Positions 16,588-25,363 are shown, counted from the stretch's first letter. The stretch: DNA of 64,000 nt from DASQPA01 sp963757335 (GCA_963757335.1 CAVWRJ010000013.1:124001-188000), one strand, 5' to 3'. Numbers and translations are program-made. The notes: a model not told the origin generated them from the sequence alone.

Positions 16588-16603
16588 TGGTTCCTGGTTT
16601 GCA
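16588..16603 (+). promoter_or_regulatory. Possible sigma-54 promoter
   Basis: TGGTTCCTGGTTTGCA keeps the GG and GC dinucleotides with the 10-bp gap required for -24/-12 promoters and matches the TTGCA block; the CAC after TGG is not kept. It would drive a ~490-nt leader ahead of the KamA gene. No activator gene is adjacent. Confidence 0.3.
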
Positions 16604-16755
16604 TAACGGAACGGGCGTGTCGAAGGTCGCCCAGCCGCTCGCCGAGCGGCATCGAAACCGCCACCGGCAGGAGGGGAAATGGCTCCTCTCCACCCGCGGC
16701 CGGGCTCTCGTCCCGCCGGGTTCGCCAGACCCGGTTCCCAACCGAAAATTTCCTC

Positions 16756-16783
16756 TTGACATGGCCCAGAACTCCGCTATCTT
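16756..16783 (+). promoter_or_regulatory. Sigma-70 promoter upstream of the KamA/ATP-grasp cluster
   Basis: TTGACA (16756-16761), a 16-bp spacer and TATCTT (16778-16783) form a good promoter. It leaves about 310 nt of untranslated leader before 17102. The 16471-17101 gap has no convincing gene. The leader holds a GGTTAG/CTAACC hairpin at about 16970-16983 and a Cys-free 26-codon open frame at 16679-16759 with an RBS-like AGGAGGGG. I do not recognise a known riboswitch. Confidence 0.5.
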
Positions 16784-17101
16784 TAAAGACGTGGACGAGA
16801 ACGTGGCCCCCGACCAACCTCCGAGTACTCCCGACAGCGCGGCTGCCCCAGTTGCCTGCCGTTCGCTGTCAGATCTGTCGGATATCGCTGCCTCCCTTCC
16901 CCCTGCCGCAACCCTCACCTCCGCCGCAGACTCTTCCCGAGCTCCCCTCCTGCGGCATGACCCTCCTGGGTTAGCGCTCTAACCGATCATGATTACGCGG
17001 CCCCGAGGGGCTCTTCCGCCGGTGCTCCTGCCGGATCGGTCGTCGGGTATTTCAGCTATTCGGGTGCTGGACTTCTATCAAGAGATCGAAGGAGATCGAA
17101 G

Positions 17102-18277
17102 ATGAAACAAGAGGCATGGGTAGCCTCGATCGAGTCCGCGACTTCGCGCCGCGAGGAAGTCTGTAACGTCCTCGGAGTGCCGTATGACGCTGCAACTTGG
17201 GACGACTGGCGTTGGCAGATGCGCCATCGCCTGACCCGGCTCGAGCAGTTCGAGCGCCTGCTCGACATGACCGAGTCGGAGCGCCGCGGCCTCATGCTGG
17301 CGAGCGAGAAGTTCAGCGTCGCGGTGACGCCGCAATTCGCCACTCTGATCGATCCCCTGGATGCGGATTGCCCGATCCGCCGGCAGGTGGTGCCGGTCGA
17401 CGACGAGATGTTGGTAGCGACCGGCGACATGGCCGATCCCTGCGGCGAGGACCACGCGATGGTCGTCGAGGGGCTCGTCCACCGCTATCCGGACCGCGTG
17501 CTCTTCTTGGCCCTCGACACCTGCGCCGCCTACTGCCGCTACTGCACGCGGAGCCGCCTGGTGAGCCAGGGCGAGCTCGAGCCGCTCGGCCGGCGGGTCG
17601 AGGCGGCCCTCGCCTATCTCCGCGAGCACACCGAGGTGCGCGACGTGCTGCTCTCGGGCGGCGATCCGCTCCTGATGTCGGACGCCAGCCTCGATCAGCT
17701 CCTCGGGCGGCTCGCCGCCATCCCGCACATCGAGTTCCTCCGCATCGGCACCCGCATTCCGGCCTTTTTGCCGCAGCGGATCACCCCCGAGCTGGTGGCG
17801 GTTTTAAGAAAGCACCGGGTCTGGCTCTCGGTCCACTTCTGCCATCCCAAGGAGCTCACCCCCGAGGTGGCGGCAGCCTGCGACCTCCTGGCCGACGGCG
17901 GCATCCCCCTCGGCTGCCAGACGGTGCTGCTCCGCGGGGTCAACGACTCGGCCGAGGTGCTCCGCGATCTCGTCCACGGGCTCTTGAAGCTCCGCATCCG
18001 GCCCTACTACCTCTACCAGTGCGACCCGGTCGTCGGCACCGGCCACCTCCGCACCTCGGTGGCCGAGGGGATCGAGATCATGACCGCGCTCCGCGGCTAC
18101 ACGAGCGGCTACGCGGTCCCCACCTATGTCGTCGACGCTCCCGGCGGCGGCGGCAAGATCCCCATCCAGGCGGAGACCGTCATCGCGCACGAGGACGGCG
18201 CCTGGAAGCTCCGCAACTGGGAGGGAAAAACCTTTACTTACATCGACCCCGCCGTCACCGCAACCCTCGGGCGATGA
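17102..18277 (+). CDS. KamA-family radical SAM aminomutase (lysine 2,3-aminomutase-like)
   Basis: The 391-residue protein has the radical SAM cluster CAAYCRYC (Cys 141, 145, 148) and the PLP-binding Lys in the family motif PGGGGK near the C-terminus. The LLSGGDPLL and HFCHPKELT blocks are typical of lysine/glutamate 2,3-aminomutases and EpmB. It would shift an alpha-amino group to the beta position. ATG 17102 follows AAGGAG. The stop overlaps the next ATG by 4 bp, so it is coupled to two ATP-grasp ligases, one fused to a GNAT domain. This setting differs from the ablAB pair (acetyl-beta-lysine) and from EF-P modification. The substrate cannot be told from sequence. Confidence 0.85.
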   Translation: MKQEAWVASIESATSRREEVCNVLGVPYDAATWDDWRWQMRHRLTRLEQFERLLDMTESERRGLMLASEKFSVAVTPQFATLIDPLDADCPIRRQVVPVDDEMLVATGDMADPCGEDHAMVVEGLVHRYPDRVLFLALDTCAAYCRYCTRSRLVSQGELEPLGRRVEAALAYLREHTEVRDVLLSGGDPLLMSDASLDQLLGRLAAIPHIEFLRIGTRIPAFLPQRITPELVAVLRKHRVWLSVHFCHPKELTPEVAAACDLLADGGIPLGCQTVLLRGVNDSAEVLRDLVHGLLKLRIRPYYLYQCDPVVGTGHLRTSVAEGIEIMTALRGYTSGYAVPTYVVDAPGGGGKIPIQAETVIAHEDGAWKLRNWEGKTFTYIDPAVTATLGR

Positions 18278-19263
18278 AAAACCTGACGATCGCCCTCACC
18301 TACGATCACAAGGAAGATTATCTGGCCGCCGGCTTCACGCCGGAGGCGGTGATGGAGTTCGACGGCGAGGAGACGATCGCCGCCCTCGAACATTCGCTCG
18401 CGGCGCTCGGCCATCGGGTGGAGCGGGTGGGCCGCGGCACCGATCTAGCGCGGCGGCTCGCCGCCGGCGAGCGCTGGGACCTGGTGTTCAACATCGCCGA
18501 GGGGGTGCGCGGGCGCTCGCGCGAGGCGCAGGTGCCGGCGGTCTGCGAACTGTTCGATCAACCTTACACGTTCTCCGATCCCCTGACCTGCGCCGTGACG
18601 TTGGACAAACCGCTCGCCAAGCGGCTGGTCCGCGACCACGGCCTGCCGACGACCTGCTTTGCCATCGTCGAGTGCCTGGAGGACGTCGAAAAGGTTTCGC
18701 TCGACGGCCCGCTCTTCGTCAAACCGGCCGCCGAGGGGAGCTCCAAGGGGATCACCGGGCGCTCGAAGGTCGAGACCCGGGAGGAGCTGCGGACAATCTG
18801 CGCCGAGCTTCTGACCGCCTTCCGCCAGCCGCTTTTGATCGAGCCGTTCCTCCCCGGCCGCGAGCTGACGGTAGGGATCGTCGGCAACGGCGGCGCGGCG
18901 AGTGCCGTGGGGGTGATGGAGATCTCGTTCGTCGGCGGCGACGAGCGCTACGCCTACACCGCGCTCAACAAGGACGACTTCGCGACCCGGATCTCCTATC
19001 AATTGCTGAACGGCGAGCCGGTGTCGGAGCGGGCGCGGCAGATCGCCCTCGCCGCCTACGGCGCGCTCTCCTGCCGGGACGCGGCGCGCATCGACCTGCG
19101 CTGCGACGCCGCCGGGGAGCCGCACTTCATGGAGGCCAACCCGCTGCCGGGACTCAACCCGCGGACGGGCGACCTCCCCATGATGTCGCGGATGGCCGGA
19201 ATCTCGCACCCCGAGCTTTTAGGCCGGATCGTGGCCGCCGCGGGCGAGCGATGGGGGCTCTGA
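18274..19263 (+). CDS. ATP-grasp ligase (D-alanine-D-alanine ligase-like)
   Basis: Starts at ATG 18274, overlapping the KamA stop. It is 329 residues. The pre-ATP-grasp domain (VFNIAEGVRGRSREAQVPAV) and ATP-grasp core (LFVKPAAEGSSKGI, then RELTVGIVGN) match D-Ala-D-Ala ligase homologues. The metal-binding end (AARIDLRCDAAGEPHFMEAN, with NPLPGLNP) retains Asp, Glu and Asn ligands. Such enzymes form an amide or peptide bond through an acyl phosphate. With a second ATP-grasp next door, they may add two residues in sequence around a beta-amino acid made by KamA; this is inference. It is unlikely to be the cell-wall Ddl because no murein genes are near. Confidence 0.8.
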   Translation: MKNLTIALTYDHKEDYLAAGFTPEAVMEFDGEETIAALEHSLAALGHRVERVGRGTDLARRLAAGERWDLVFNIAEGVRGRSREAQVPAVCELFDQPYTFSDPLTCAVTLDKPLAKRLVRDHGLPTTCFAIVECLEDVEKVSLDGPLFVKPAAEGSSKGITGRSKVETREELRTICAELLTAFRQPLLIEPFLPGRELTVGIVGNGGAASAVGVMEISFVGGDERYAYTALNKDDFATRISYQLLNGEPVSERARQIALAAYGALSCRDAARIDLRCDAAGEPHFMEANPLPGLNPRTGDLPMMSRMAGISHPELLGRIVAAAGERWGL

Positions 19264-20825
19264 AGGTCTCCCGGGTCGTCATCGCCCACAATCCGGTCGG
19301 CCCCGGCGACGATCCCTCGACCTCGGACGTCCTCGCCCAGGTCGAGCTGGTCGAAGCCGGCCTTTCCGAGCTTAAAATCCCTTTCACCCGGGTGGCGGTC
19401 GCCGGCGGCCGCTCCTGGGAGGTGCTGGCGCCCGCGGCTCCTGGAGTCCAGGATGCCGGGCTCGTCGTCTTCAATCTCGTCGAGTCGCCGCCCGGCGCCT
19501 CCTGGGTCCACACCGCCAACGTCGCCGCCCTGGGAGCCCTGGGGCTCGCCTTCACCGGCTCTTCCGCCGCCGCCTTCCAGCTGACGACCGACAAGCTCGC
19601 CACCCGCGCCCTCCTGGCCGCCGAGGGGCTGCCGATCGCCCCTGGTGGCCGGCTCGATCCAGAGCGCCCCGAGGTGCTCGACCGGGTGCCGCCGCCGTGG
19701 ATCTTGAAGCCCGCCTGGGAGGACGCCTCGCTCGGCCTGGACGGCGAACCGGTCGCCGCCACCCGCGAGTCGGCCCTCGCCCGCGCCGCCCTCCTCGCCC
19801 GGCGCTTCCCCGGCCAGCCGGTGCTCGCCGAGGCTTTCCTCCCCGGCCGGGAGCTCAACGTCTCCCTCCTCCCCACGCGGGAAGGGGAGCTGGAGGTGCT
19901 GCCGATCGCCGAGATGGTCTACGTCGACTTCCCCGCCGATCGACCGCGGGTCTTAGGCTACGAGGCCAAGTGGCACCCCGACTCTTTCGCCTACACCCAC
20001 ACCGTCCGCCGCTTTCTCGACCCGGCGGAGGACGGGGAGCTGATCGCGCGGGCGGCCGAGCTGGCGCGGGCGGCCTGCCGGGCCTGCGGGGTCGCCGGCT
20101 ACGCCCGGGTCGACCTCCGGCTCGACGCGGACGGCGAGCCCCGCATCCTGGAGGTCAACGCCAGCCCCTGCATCGCCGCCGACGCCGGCTTCATGGCCGC
20201 CGCCGGCGAGGCCGGCCTCGGCGCGGCGCAGGTGGTCGAGCGCATCTTGGCCGCCGCGATCCGCCCGCTCCCTCCGGCCGAGAGCCCGGCAGCCTTCGCG
20301 ACTGGACAGGCCGTCGCTTCGCCAACCGCTGTGCCAGCCGAAATCGACCTGCGGGACGACCTCCTCCCGGCGGACCGGGAGGCGATCGAGGCGCTCGTCC
20401 GCGCCACCGGCTTCTTCAATGCCGAGGAAGAGGAGGTGGCGATGGAGCTGGTCGACGACCGGCTGCGGGAGGGGAGGGGGAGCCACTACCGGTTCCTCGT
20501 CGGCGAAGTGGAGGGAGAGGTCGCGGGCTACGCCTGCTGGGGGCCGATCGCCGGCACCGTGGCGGCGGCCGACCTCTACTGGATCGTCGTCGATCCCCGC
20601 TTCCAGGGCAGAAAGGTGGGCGCCGCGCTCCTGACCGCCGCCGAGGCGCGGATGGCGGCCGAGGGGCGGACCCGGGTCTACGTCGAGACCTCGACCCGCG
20701 CTCAGTACGTGCCCACCCGCGGCTTCTACACCGCCCGCGGCTACCACCTGGCCGCCGAGCTGGCCGATTTCTACGCGCCGGGGGACGGCAAGGCACTGTT
20801 CTTGAAGATCCTCTCCCCCGTTTGA
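19251..20825 (+). CDS. ATP-grasp ligase fused to GNAT N-acetyltransferase
   Basis: ATG 19251 overlaps the previous gene by 13 bp. Residues ~1-340 are a second D-Ala-D-Ala-ligase-like ATP-grasp (LVVFNLVESPPGASWVHTAN; ATP-binding ILKPAWEDASLGLDG; metal site YARVDLRLDADGEPRILEVN). A linker of ~20 residues leads to a GNAT domain at ~365-524 (acetyl-CoA loop VVDPRFQGRKVGAALLTAAE, then STRAQYVPTRGFYTARGY). One polypeptide could thus ligate and acetylate the same small product. Acetylation suggests a capped compatible solute or dipeptide, or self-protection. The product is unknown. Confidence 0.82.
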   Translation: MGALKVSRVVIAHNPVGPGDDPSTSDVLAQVELVEAGLSELKIPFTRVAVAGGRSWEVLAPAAPGVQDAGLVVFNLVESPPGASWVHTANVAALGALGLAFTGSSAAAFQLTTDKLATRALLAAEGLPIAPGGRLDPERPEVLDRVPPPWILKPAWEDASLGLDGEPVAATRESALARAALLARRFPGQPVLAEAFLPGRELNVSLLPTREGELEVLPIAEMVYVDFPADRPRVLGYEAKWHPDSFAYTHTVRRFLDPAEDGELIARAAELARAACRACGVAGYARVDLRLDADGEPRILEVNASPCIAADAGFMAAAGEAGLGAAQVVERILAAAIRPLPPAESPAAFATGQAVASPTAVPAEIDLRDDLLPADREAIEALVRATGFFNAEEEEVAMELVDDRLREGRGSHYRFLVGEVEGEVAGYACWGPIAGTVAAADLYWIVVDPRFQGRKVGAALLTAAEARMAAEGRTRVYVETSTRAQYVPTRGFYTARGYHLAAELADFYAPGDGKALFLKILSPV

Positions 20826-20869
20826 CCCCGGCCCTCCCACCCCATAACCTAGCCGGGAAGGAGATACCG

Positions 20870-21652
20870 GTGCCCGTCACCTATGGCAACTACCTGAAGC
20901 TCGACGAGCTCCTCGCCCTCCAGACCCCGCAGTCGGACGGCCCCGAGGGTCCGGAGCACGACGAGCTGCTCTTCATCGTCATCCACCAGACCTACGAGCT
21001 GTGGTTCAAGCTCGTCCTCCACGAGCTCGCCCTCGTCCAGAAGTCGCTGGAGTCGGGCGACACCCCGGGCGCGCTCGAAACCTTCAAGCGCATCCTGACC
21101 ATCTTCAAGACCCTCGTCGGCCAGGTGGACATCCTGGAGACCATGACCCCGGTCTCCTTCTTCTCCTTCCGCGACCGGCTCGATACCGCGAGCGGCTTCC
21201 AGTCGGTGCAGTTCCGCGAGGTCGAGTTCGTCCTCGGCGCCCGCAACCGGGCGATGGCCGAGCACTACCCGCCGTCCCGCGAGATGCTCACCCGCCGGCT
21301 CGCCGAGCCCAGCCTCTACGACTCCTTCCTGCGCTATTTGGTCGCCCAGGGCTACCCCGTCCCCCAGGAGGCGCTGGAGCGCGAGCGCGCCGAGCCGCCC
21401 CAGGAGAACCCCGAGGTGCAGCGCATCCTGATCGCCATCTACCACCGGGACCCCGCCACCCGGGAGATCTGCGAGCGCATGGTCGACCTCGACGAGGGGG
21501 TCCAGGAGTGGCGCTACCGGCACGTCAAGATGGTCGAGCGGACGATCGGGATCAAGCGCGGCACCGGCGGCTCCTCGGGCGCCGACTACCTGCGGACGAC
21601 CCTCTTCAAGGCCCTCTTCCCCGACCTCTGGTCGATCCGGCCGCAGCTCTAG
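20870..21652 (+). CDS. kynA: Tryptophan 2,3-dioxygenase
   Basis: The GTG start at 20870 sits after AAGGAGA, 44 bp past the ATP-grasp/GNAT stop. The 260-residue helical protein has the hallmark LLFIVIHQTYELWFK (active-site His), SFFSFRD, the FREVEFVLG block and WRYRHVKMVERTIGIKRGTG, with the heme-ligand His and substrate-binding Thr. It cleaves L-tryptophan to N-formylkynurenine. Kynureninase follows 21 bp later; no kynurenine formamidase is seen, so hydrolysis is spontaneous or encoded elsewhere. Confidence 0.93.
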   Translation: MPVTYGNYLKLDELLALQTPQSDGPEGPEHDELLFIVIHQTYELWFKLVLHELALVQKSLESGDTPGALETFKRILTIFKTLVGQVDILETMTPVSFFSFRDRLDTASGFQSVQFREVEFVLGARNRAMAEHYPPSREMLTRRLAEPSLYDSFLRYLVAQGYPVPQEALERERAEPPQENPEVQRILIAIYHRDPATREICERMVDLDEGVQEWRYRHVKMVERTIGIKRGTGGSSGADYLRTTLFKALFPDLWSIRPQL

Positions 21653-21673
21653 AGAGAAGCCGCGCGAGAGGCC

Positions 21674-22923
21674 ATGCGAGAAGCCGAGCTCTACCGGAGC
21701 CCCAACGCCCTGGCCCCCGCCTACTCCCGGTTCCGGGTGGCGGAGCGGCTGCTCTTGACCGGCCACTCCCACCAGGCCTGGCCGGACCGCGCCCTGGACG
21801 GCCAGATCCGCGCCTTTACCGACGCCGCGGAGTGGGTGGACGGCAAATGGGAGCGCGCCTTCGCCCAGGCCGACCGGGTGCGCCGCGGCTTCGCGCGGCT
21901 CCTGGAAGACGATGCCGGCGATGTTGGCGACATTGCGCTCGCCGCCAACACCCACGAGCTGGTCGTCCGCTTCCTCTCCGCCCTGCCGCTCGGGAAACGG
22001 CCGCGCCTGGTGACGACCGACGGCGAGTTCCACTCCATCCGCCGCCAGCTCGACCGCCTGGCCGAGGTGAGCGAGCTGGGGATCGAGGTGGTGAAGGTGC
22101 CCGCCTCCCCCGGTTCGCCCCCTGCCGATATCGCGGAGCGGCTCGCCCGGGCGGTCGACGACCGGACGGCGGCGGTCCTCGTCTCGGCGGTCTTCTTCGG
22201 CAGCGGCGCCATCCTCCCCGGACTCGGGGAGATCGCCCGGGCCGCCGAGGCCGCCGGAGCCGAGCTTCTGGTCGACGCCTATCACGCGCTCGGGGTCCTG
22301 CCCTTCCCCCTGGCGGAGCTGGGTCTCGAACGCGCCTTCGTCGTCGGCGGCGGCTACAAGTACTGCCAGCTCGGCGAGGGCAACTGCTTCCTCCGCTCGC
22401 CCGCCGGCTGCACTCTCCGCCCAATCCTCACCGGCTGGTATGCCGAGTTCGACGCCCTGGCGACGTCGAGGCCGGGCGAGGTCGCCTACGGCCGGGGCGG
22501 CGCCCGCTTCGCCGGTTCGACCTACGATCCCACCAGCCACTACCGCGGCGCAGAGGTCTTCGACTTCTTCGCCGAGCAGGGATTGACCCCCACATTCCTC
22601 CGGGCGGTCTCCCAGCACCAGGTAGGGCTCCTGGCGAGCGGCTTCGACGCCCTCGACCTGCCGCCGGCCCTGATCGATCGCGACCGCGCGCTCCCCTCTC
22701 CGGGACCGGCGGCTTTCTAGCCCTGCACTCGCCGCAGGCGGCAGCCTTCTCGGAGGCCCTGCGGGAGCGCGGGGTGATGACCGATCACCGAAACGGCGTC
22801 CTGAGGCTCGGTCCCGCTCCCTACCTCTCCGACGCTCAACTCACCGAAGCGCTGGAGATCTTCCGCGAGGTGGCGGCCGCGATGAAACGTCCGGAGGCTG
22901 CCGGAAGGATGATGCCCGTATGA
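21674..22923 (+). CDS. kynU: Kynureninase, frame broken near the C-terminus
   Basis: A PLP fold-type I enzyme: VDAYHALGVLPF (Asp201, His204) and GGGYKYCQLGEG with the Schiff-base Lys229. It converts kynurenine to anthranilate plus alanine. The first frame ends at TAG 22718-22720, but the expected C-terminal domain continues in the +1 frame (GTGGFLALHSPQAAAFSEAL to MMPV, stop 22921-22923), so an indel lies around 22685-22712 in a CCCTCTCCGGG context. The corrected end overlaps the ligase ATG by 4 bp, which supports the corrected reading. The enzyme is probably intact in the cell. Confidence 0.88.
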
Positions 22924-24469
22924 CCTTCCTCCCACCCGAACGCTTCAATCTCGCCGACTACCTCCTCGACGAACGGGTCCGCGAAAGCCGGGGCGAACGG
23001 GTCGCCCTCCGTCTCGCCGACCGCGAGCTGACCTACCGGAACGTCCAGGCGCTCGCCGACCGCTTCGCGCGGGTGCTCGCAAAGCTCGGCGCCCTCCCCG
23101 AGCAGCGGGTCCTCCTGGCCCTCCCCGACGGACCCGAGTACGTGGGCGCCCTCTTCGGCATCCTCAAGCTCGGCGCGGTGGTGGTGATGATCAACCGCGA
23201 TCTCTCGGTGCCCGAGATCGTCCGCATGTACGAGTACACCCGGGCCCGCTACGCCGTGATCGATCACGCGGTGCTCGCCAACTTCGCCGAGGCAAAGGCG
23301 GCAGCGGAAACTTCGCCCCTGTTCCTCACCGTGGGCGGTTCGACCGCCCCTCATCCCAGCTTCGAGGAGGAAGTGCCGAGGGTAGACGGCAAGTTTCCCG
23401 AACGCCCGCACCCACCGCGACGACCCGGCGATCTGGCTCTTCTCGGGCGGCACCACCGGCCGGCCGAAGGCGGTGGTGCAGACCCACACCTCCTACGCCA
23501 ACACCACCGAGTGCTTCGGCAAGGCGTTCCTCGGCTACAACGAGAACGAGATCACCCTCTCGGTTCTCCAAGCTCTACTTCGGCTACGCGACGGGAGCCA
23601 ACCTCTTCTTTCCCTTTTCCGTCGGCGGCGCGGCCATCCTCTTCCCGGAAAAGCCCACCCCGGAGATCCTCTTCGCCAAGATCCGCGCCCATCGCCCCAC
23701 GATCCTCATCAACGTGCCGACGATGATCCACCAGATGGTGAGCCATCCCGAGGCGAAGTCCCAGGATCTCTCGTCGCTCCGCTTCTCGCTCTCCGCCGGC
23801 GAGGCCCTCCCCGCCTCGCTCTATCACCGCTTCAAGGAGACCTTCGGGGTCGAGTTGCTCGACGGCCTGGGAACGGCCGAGATGTGGCACATCTTCCTCT
23901 CCAACCATCCCGACGACGTGCGGCCGGGGACCCTCGGCAAGGCGGTGCCCGGCTTCGAGGTCAAGGTCTGCGACGAGGAGGGCCGCGAGCTCCCCCCCGG
24001 CGAGCCCGGCCGGCTCTGGGTGAAGGGGCGCTCCCGCGCCATCTGCTACTGGCAGGAGATGGAGAAGACCGCCGAGACCTTCCGCGGCGAGTGGGTGGTG
24101 ACCGGCGATCTCCTGGTGAAGGACGCGGAAGGCTACTTCTCCTACTGCGGCCGGACCGACGACGTGCTCAAGGTGGGAGGCCGCTGGCTCGTCCCCGGAG
24201 AGGTCGAAGCCTGCCTCATCCGCCATCCGGCGGTCGCCGAATGCGCGGTGGTAGGGGTGACGAACGAGGACGGCCTGGTCAAGCCGCGCGCCTTCGTCAT
24301 CGCCCGCGAACCCGAAAAACGCGGCCCGGAGCTCGAAGCCGAGCTCAAAGCCTTCGTCCTCCAGGAGCTCGCCCCCTACAAGCACCCGCGGGAGATCGTC
24401 TTCGTCGACGACCTGCCGCGGACGCATCTGGGGAAGGTGGATCGGGGGAAGCTCAAGAGCTGGGGGTAA
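22920..24469 (+). CDS. Benzoate/2-aminobenzoate-CoA ligase family enzyme, two frameshifts
   Basis: This AMP-binding enzyme reads in three successive frames: 22920 to about 23400 (FLPPERFNLADYLLDERV..., ALPDGPEYVGALFGILKLGA), then about 23400-23570 with the P-loop (WLFSGGTTGRPKAVVQTHTS), then about 23570-24469 (LLDGLGTAEMWHIFLSNHP, VVTGDLLVKDAEGYFSYCGR, THLGKVDRGKLKSWG with the catalytic Lys). The N-terminus and the GTAEMWHIFLSN block are typical of benzoate-CoA ligases; the kynU neighbour makes anthranilate the likely substrate. The two indels look like sequence errors, although decay is not excluded. Its last 48 bp reappear at 25246-25293 on the far side of parDE. Confidence 0.8.
24414..24461 (+). 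repeat. Direct repeat, copy 1 (3-prime end of CoA ligase gene)
   Basis: 48 bp matching 25246-25293 with three mismatches, all at synonymous codon positions (CTG/TTG, AAG/AAA, GAT/GAC). The pair brackets the parDE module. Confidence 0.85.
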
Positions 24470-24512
24470 GGGTCTGGTGACGAGTGTTACCGCTACCCTG
24501 AAGTGCTGGACT

Positions 24513-24863
24513 CTATCCGACTCGTCCCTGCTCGCCCGGGTCTCTCGTCGTCGAGACCCTCTCGTTCAGCCGCTCGAAAACCGCCTCCAACTCACGACTG
24601 CCCTGAAATACCCCGACGAGCTCGATCCCCTTCGGAACGGGCTTGTAGATGATCGCGTACCGCTTGAAGTTGTGCCGCCGCAACTCAGGGTGAAGCCCTT
24701 CGCAACTCCTGCCGAGGACGAAAGGCGAGTCCGCCAGCTTCTGGCACTCGGCCTCAATCGCGTCGAGAAAGCGGTCGGCATTCACCGGGCTGTCCTGGGC
24801 GATGTAGACGCCAATTTCGACGAGGTCTTGCTCCGCAGCAGGGTATTTCTTGACCGTACCCAT
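24513..24863 (-). CDS. parE: ParE/RelE-family toxin
   Basis: The 116-residue basic protein opens with KKYPAAEQDLVEIGVYIAQD and has LADSPFVLGRSCEGL, FKRYAIIYKPVPKGIELVGV and the terminal RELEAVFERL, all typical of ParE/RelE-fold toxins (gyrase inhibitors or mRNA interferases). It starts 12 bp downstream of the antitoxin gene on the same strand. The C-terminus runs ~15 residues past the usual end. The module sits between two copies of the ligase 3-prime end, implying insertion. Confidence 0.88.
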   Translation of the reverse strand: MGTVKKYPAAEQDLVEIGVYIAQDSPVNADRFLDAIEAECQKLADSPFVLGRSCEGLHPELRRHNFKRYAIIYKPVPKGIELVGVFQGSRELEAVFERLNERVSTTRDPGEQGRVG

Positions 24864-24875
24864 AGAGGCGGACGC

Positions 24876-25139
24876 CTAGCGGTGGTCAGCCTTCCGCGCC
24901 TTCACCTCTTCTTGAATCCTTCTCTTCACAGCGGAGAAGTCCAGCGGCGTCGCCGGCCCGCTCGCCAATCTTCTCCCGATTTGTGCCTTGAAGGCCGTTG
25001 CCCGCGCATCCAGCTCCTGGTCCCGCTCCTCGAGCATATGAAGAGCTTCGCTGACCACCTCATCTGCCGAGCGATAGAGCCCGCTTTCTACCTTGTCCTG
25101 GACTAGCCTTTCGAGTTCTCCCGAGAGATGTACCACCAT
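24876..25139 (-). CDS. parD: ParD-family antitoxin
   Basis: The 87-residue protein begins with a ribbon-helix-helix segment (VVHLSGELERLVQDKVESGL, then YRSADEVVSEALHMLEERD), the ParD/CopG signature. An acidic and basic helical tail (FSAVKRRIQEEVKARKADHR) would wrap the toxin. It is the first gene of the pair and probably autoregulates its promoter in the 25140-25240 gap. Confidence 0.88.
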   Translation of the reverse strand: MVVHLSGELERLVQDKVESGLYRSADEVVSEALHMLEERDQELDARATAFKAQIGRRLASGPATPLDFSAVKRRIQEEVKARKADHR

Positions 25140-25245
25140 ACGCTATTCCTTTTCCCTGTCTGTTGTCAGCTCTACCTCGTTCTGCGGACGGCGAAGCTCC
25201 CGAGGGGGTTCGCGATGACGATTCGACTCGATAGTACCGCACAGT

Positions 25246-25301
25246 TGCCGCGGACGCATTTGGGGAAAGTGGACCGGGGGAAGCTCAAGAGCTTCTCCTG
25301 A
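25246..25301 (+). pseudogene. Relic 3-prime end of the CoA ligase gene (direct repeat copy 2)
   Basis: It encodes LPRTHLGKVDRGKLKSFS then a stop, matching the last ~19 residues of the ligase at 24414-24469 except for the final two. There is no upstream coding part. Only silent changes separate the copies, so this fragment comes from a functional homologue and marks the far border of the parDE insertion. Confidence 0.8.
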
Positions 25302-25311
25302 ACAAGCCCGG

Positions 25312-25340
25312 TTGACAATGAAGGTAGAGGAGCCTATATA
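25312..25340 (+). promoter_or_regulatory. Near-consensus sigma-70 promoter for the lanthipeptide-like gene
   Basis: TTGACA (25312-25317), an exact 17-bp spacer and TATATA (25335-25340), 24 bp before the start codon. It is framed by an inverted repeat GGTTGAC (25310-25316) / GTCAACC (25344-25350), a possible operator overlapping the -35 box and the start of transcription. Confidence 0.75.
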
Positions 25341-25363
25341 GAGGTCAACCTTGAGGAGAAGAC

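Noticed and set aside
16784..17101. Lysine riboswitch ahead of the KamA-like gene
   Set aside because: I could not find the long lysine-box core or its paired arms; only short hairpins are visible.
18274..20825. Cell-wall D-alanine-D-alanine ligases
   Set aside because: Two overlapping homologues, one fused to GNAT and both coupled to a KamA enzyme, with no murein genes nearby, do not fit the housekeeping role.
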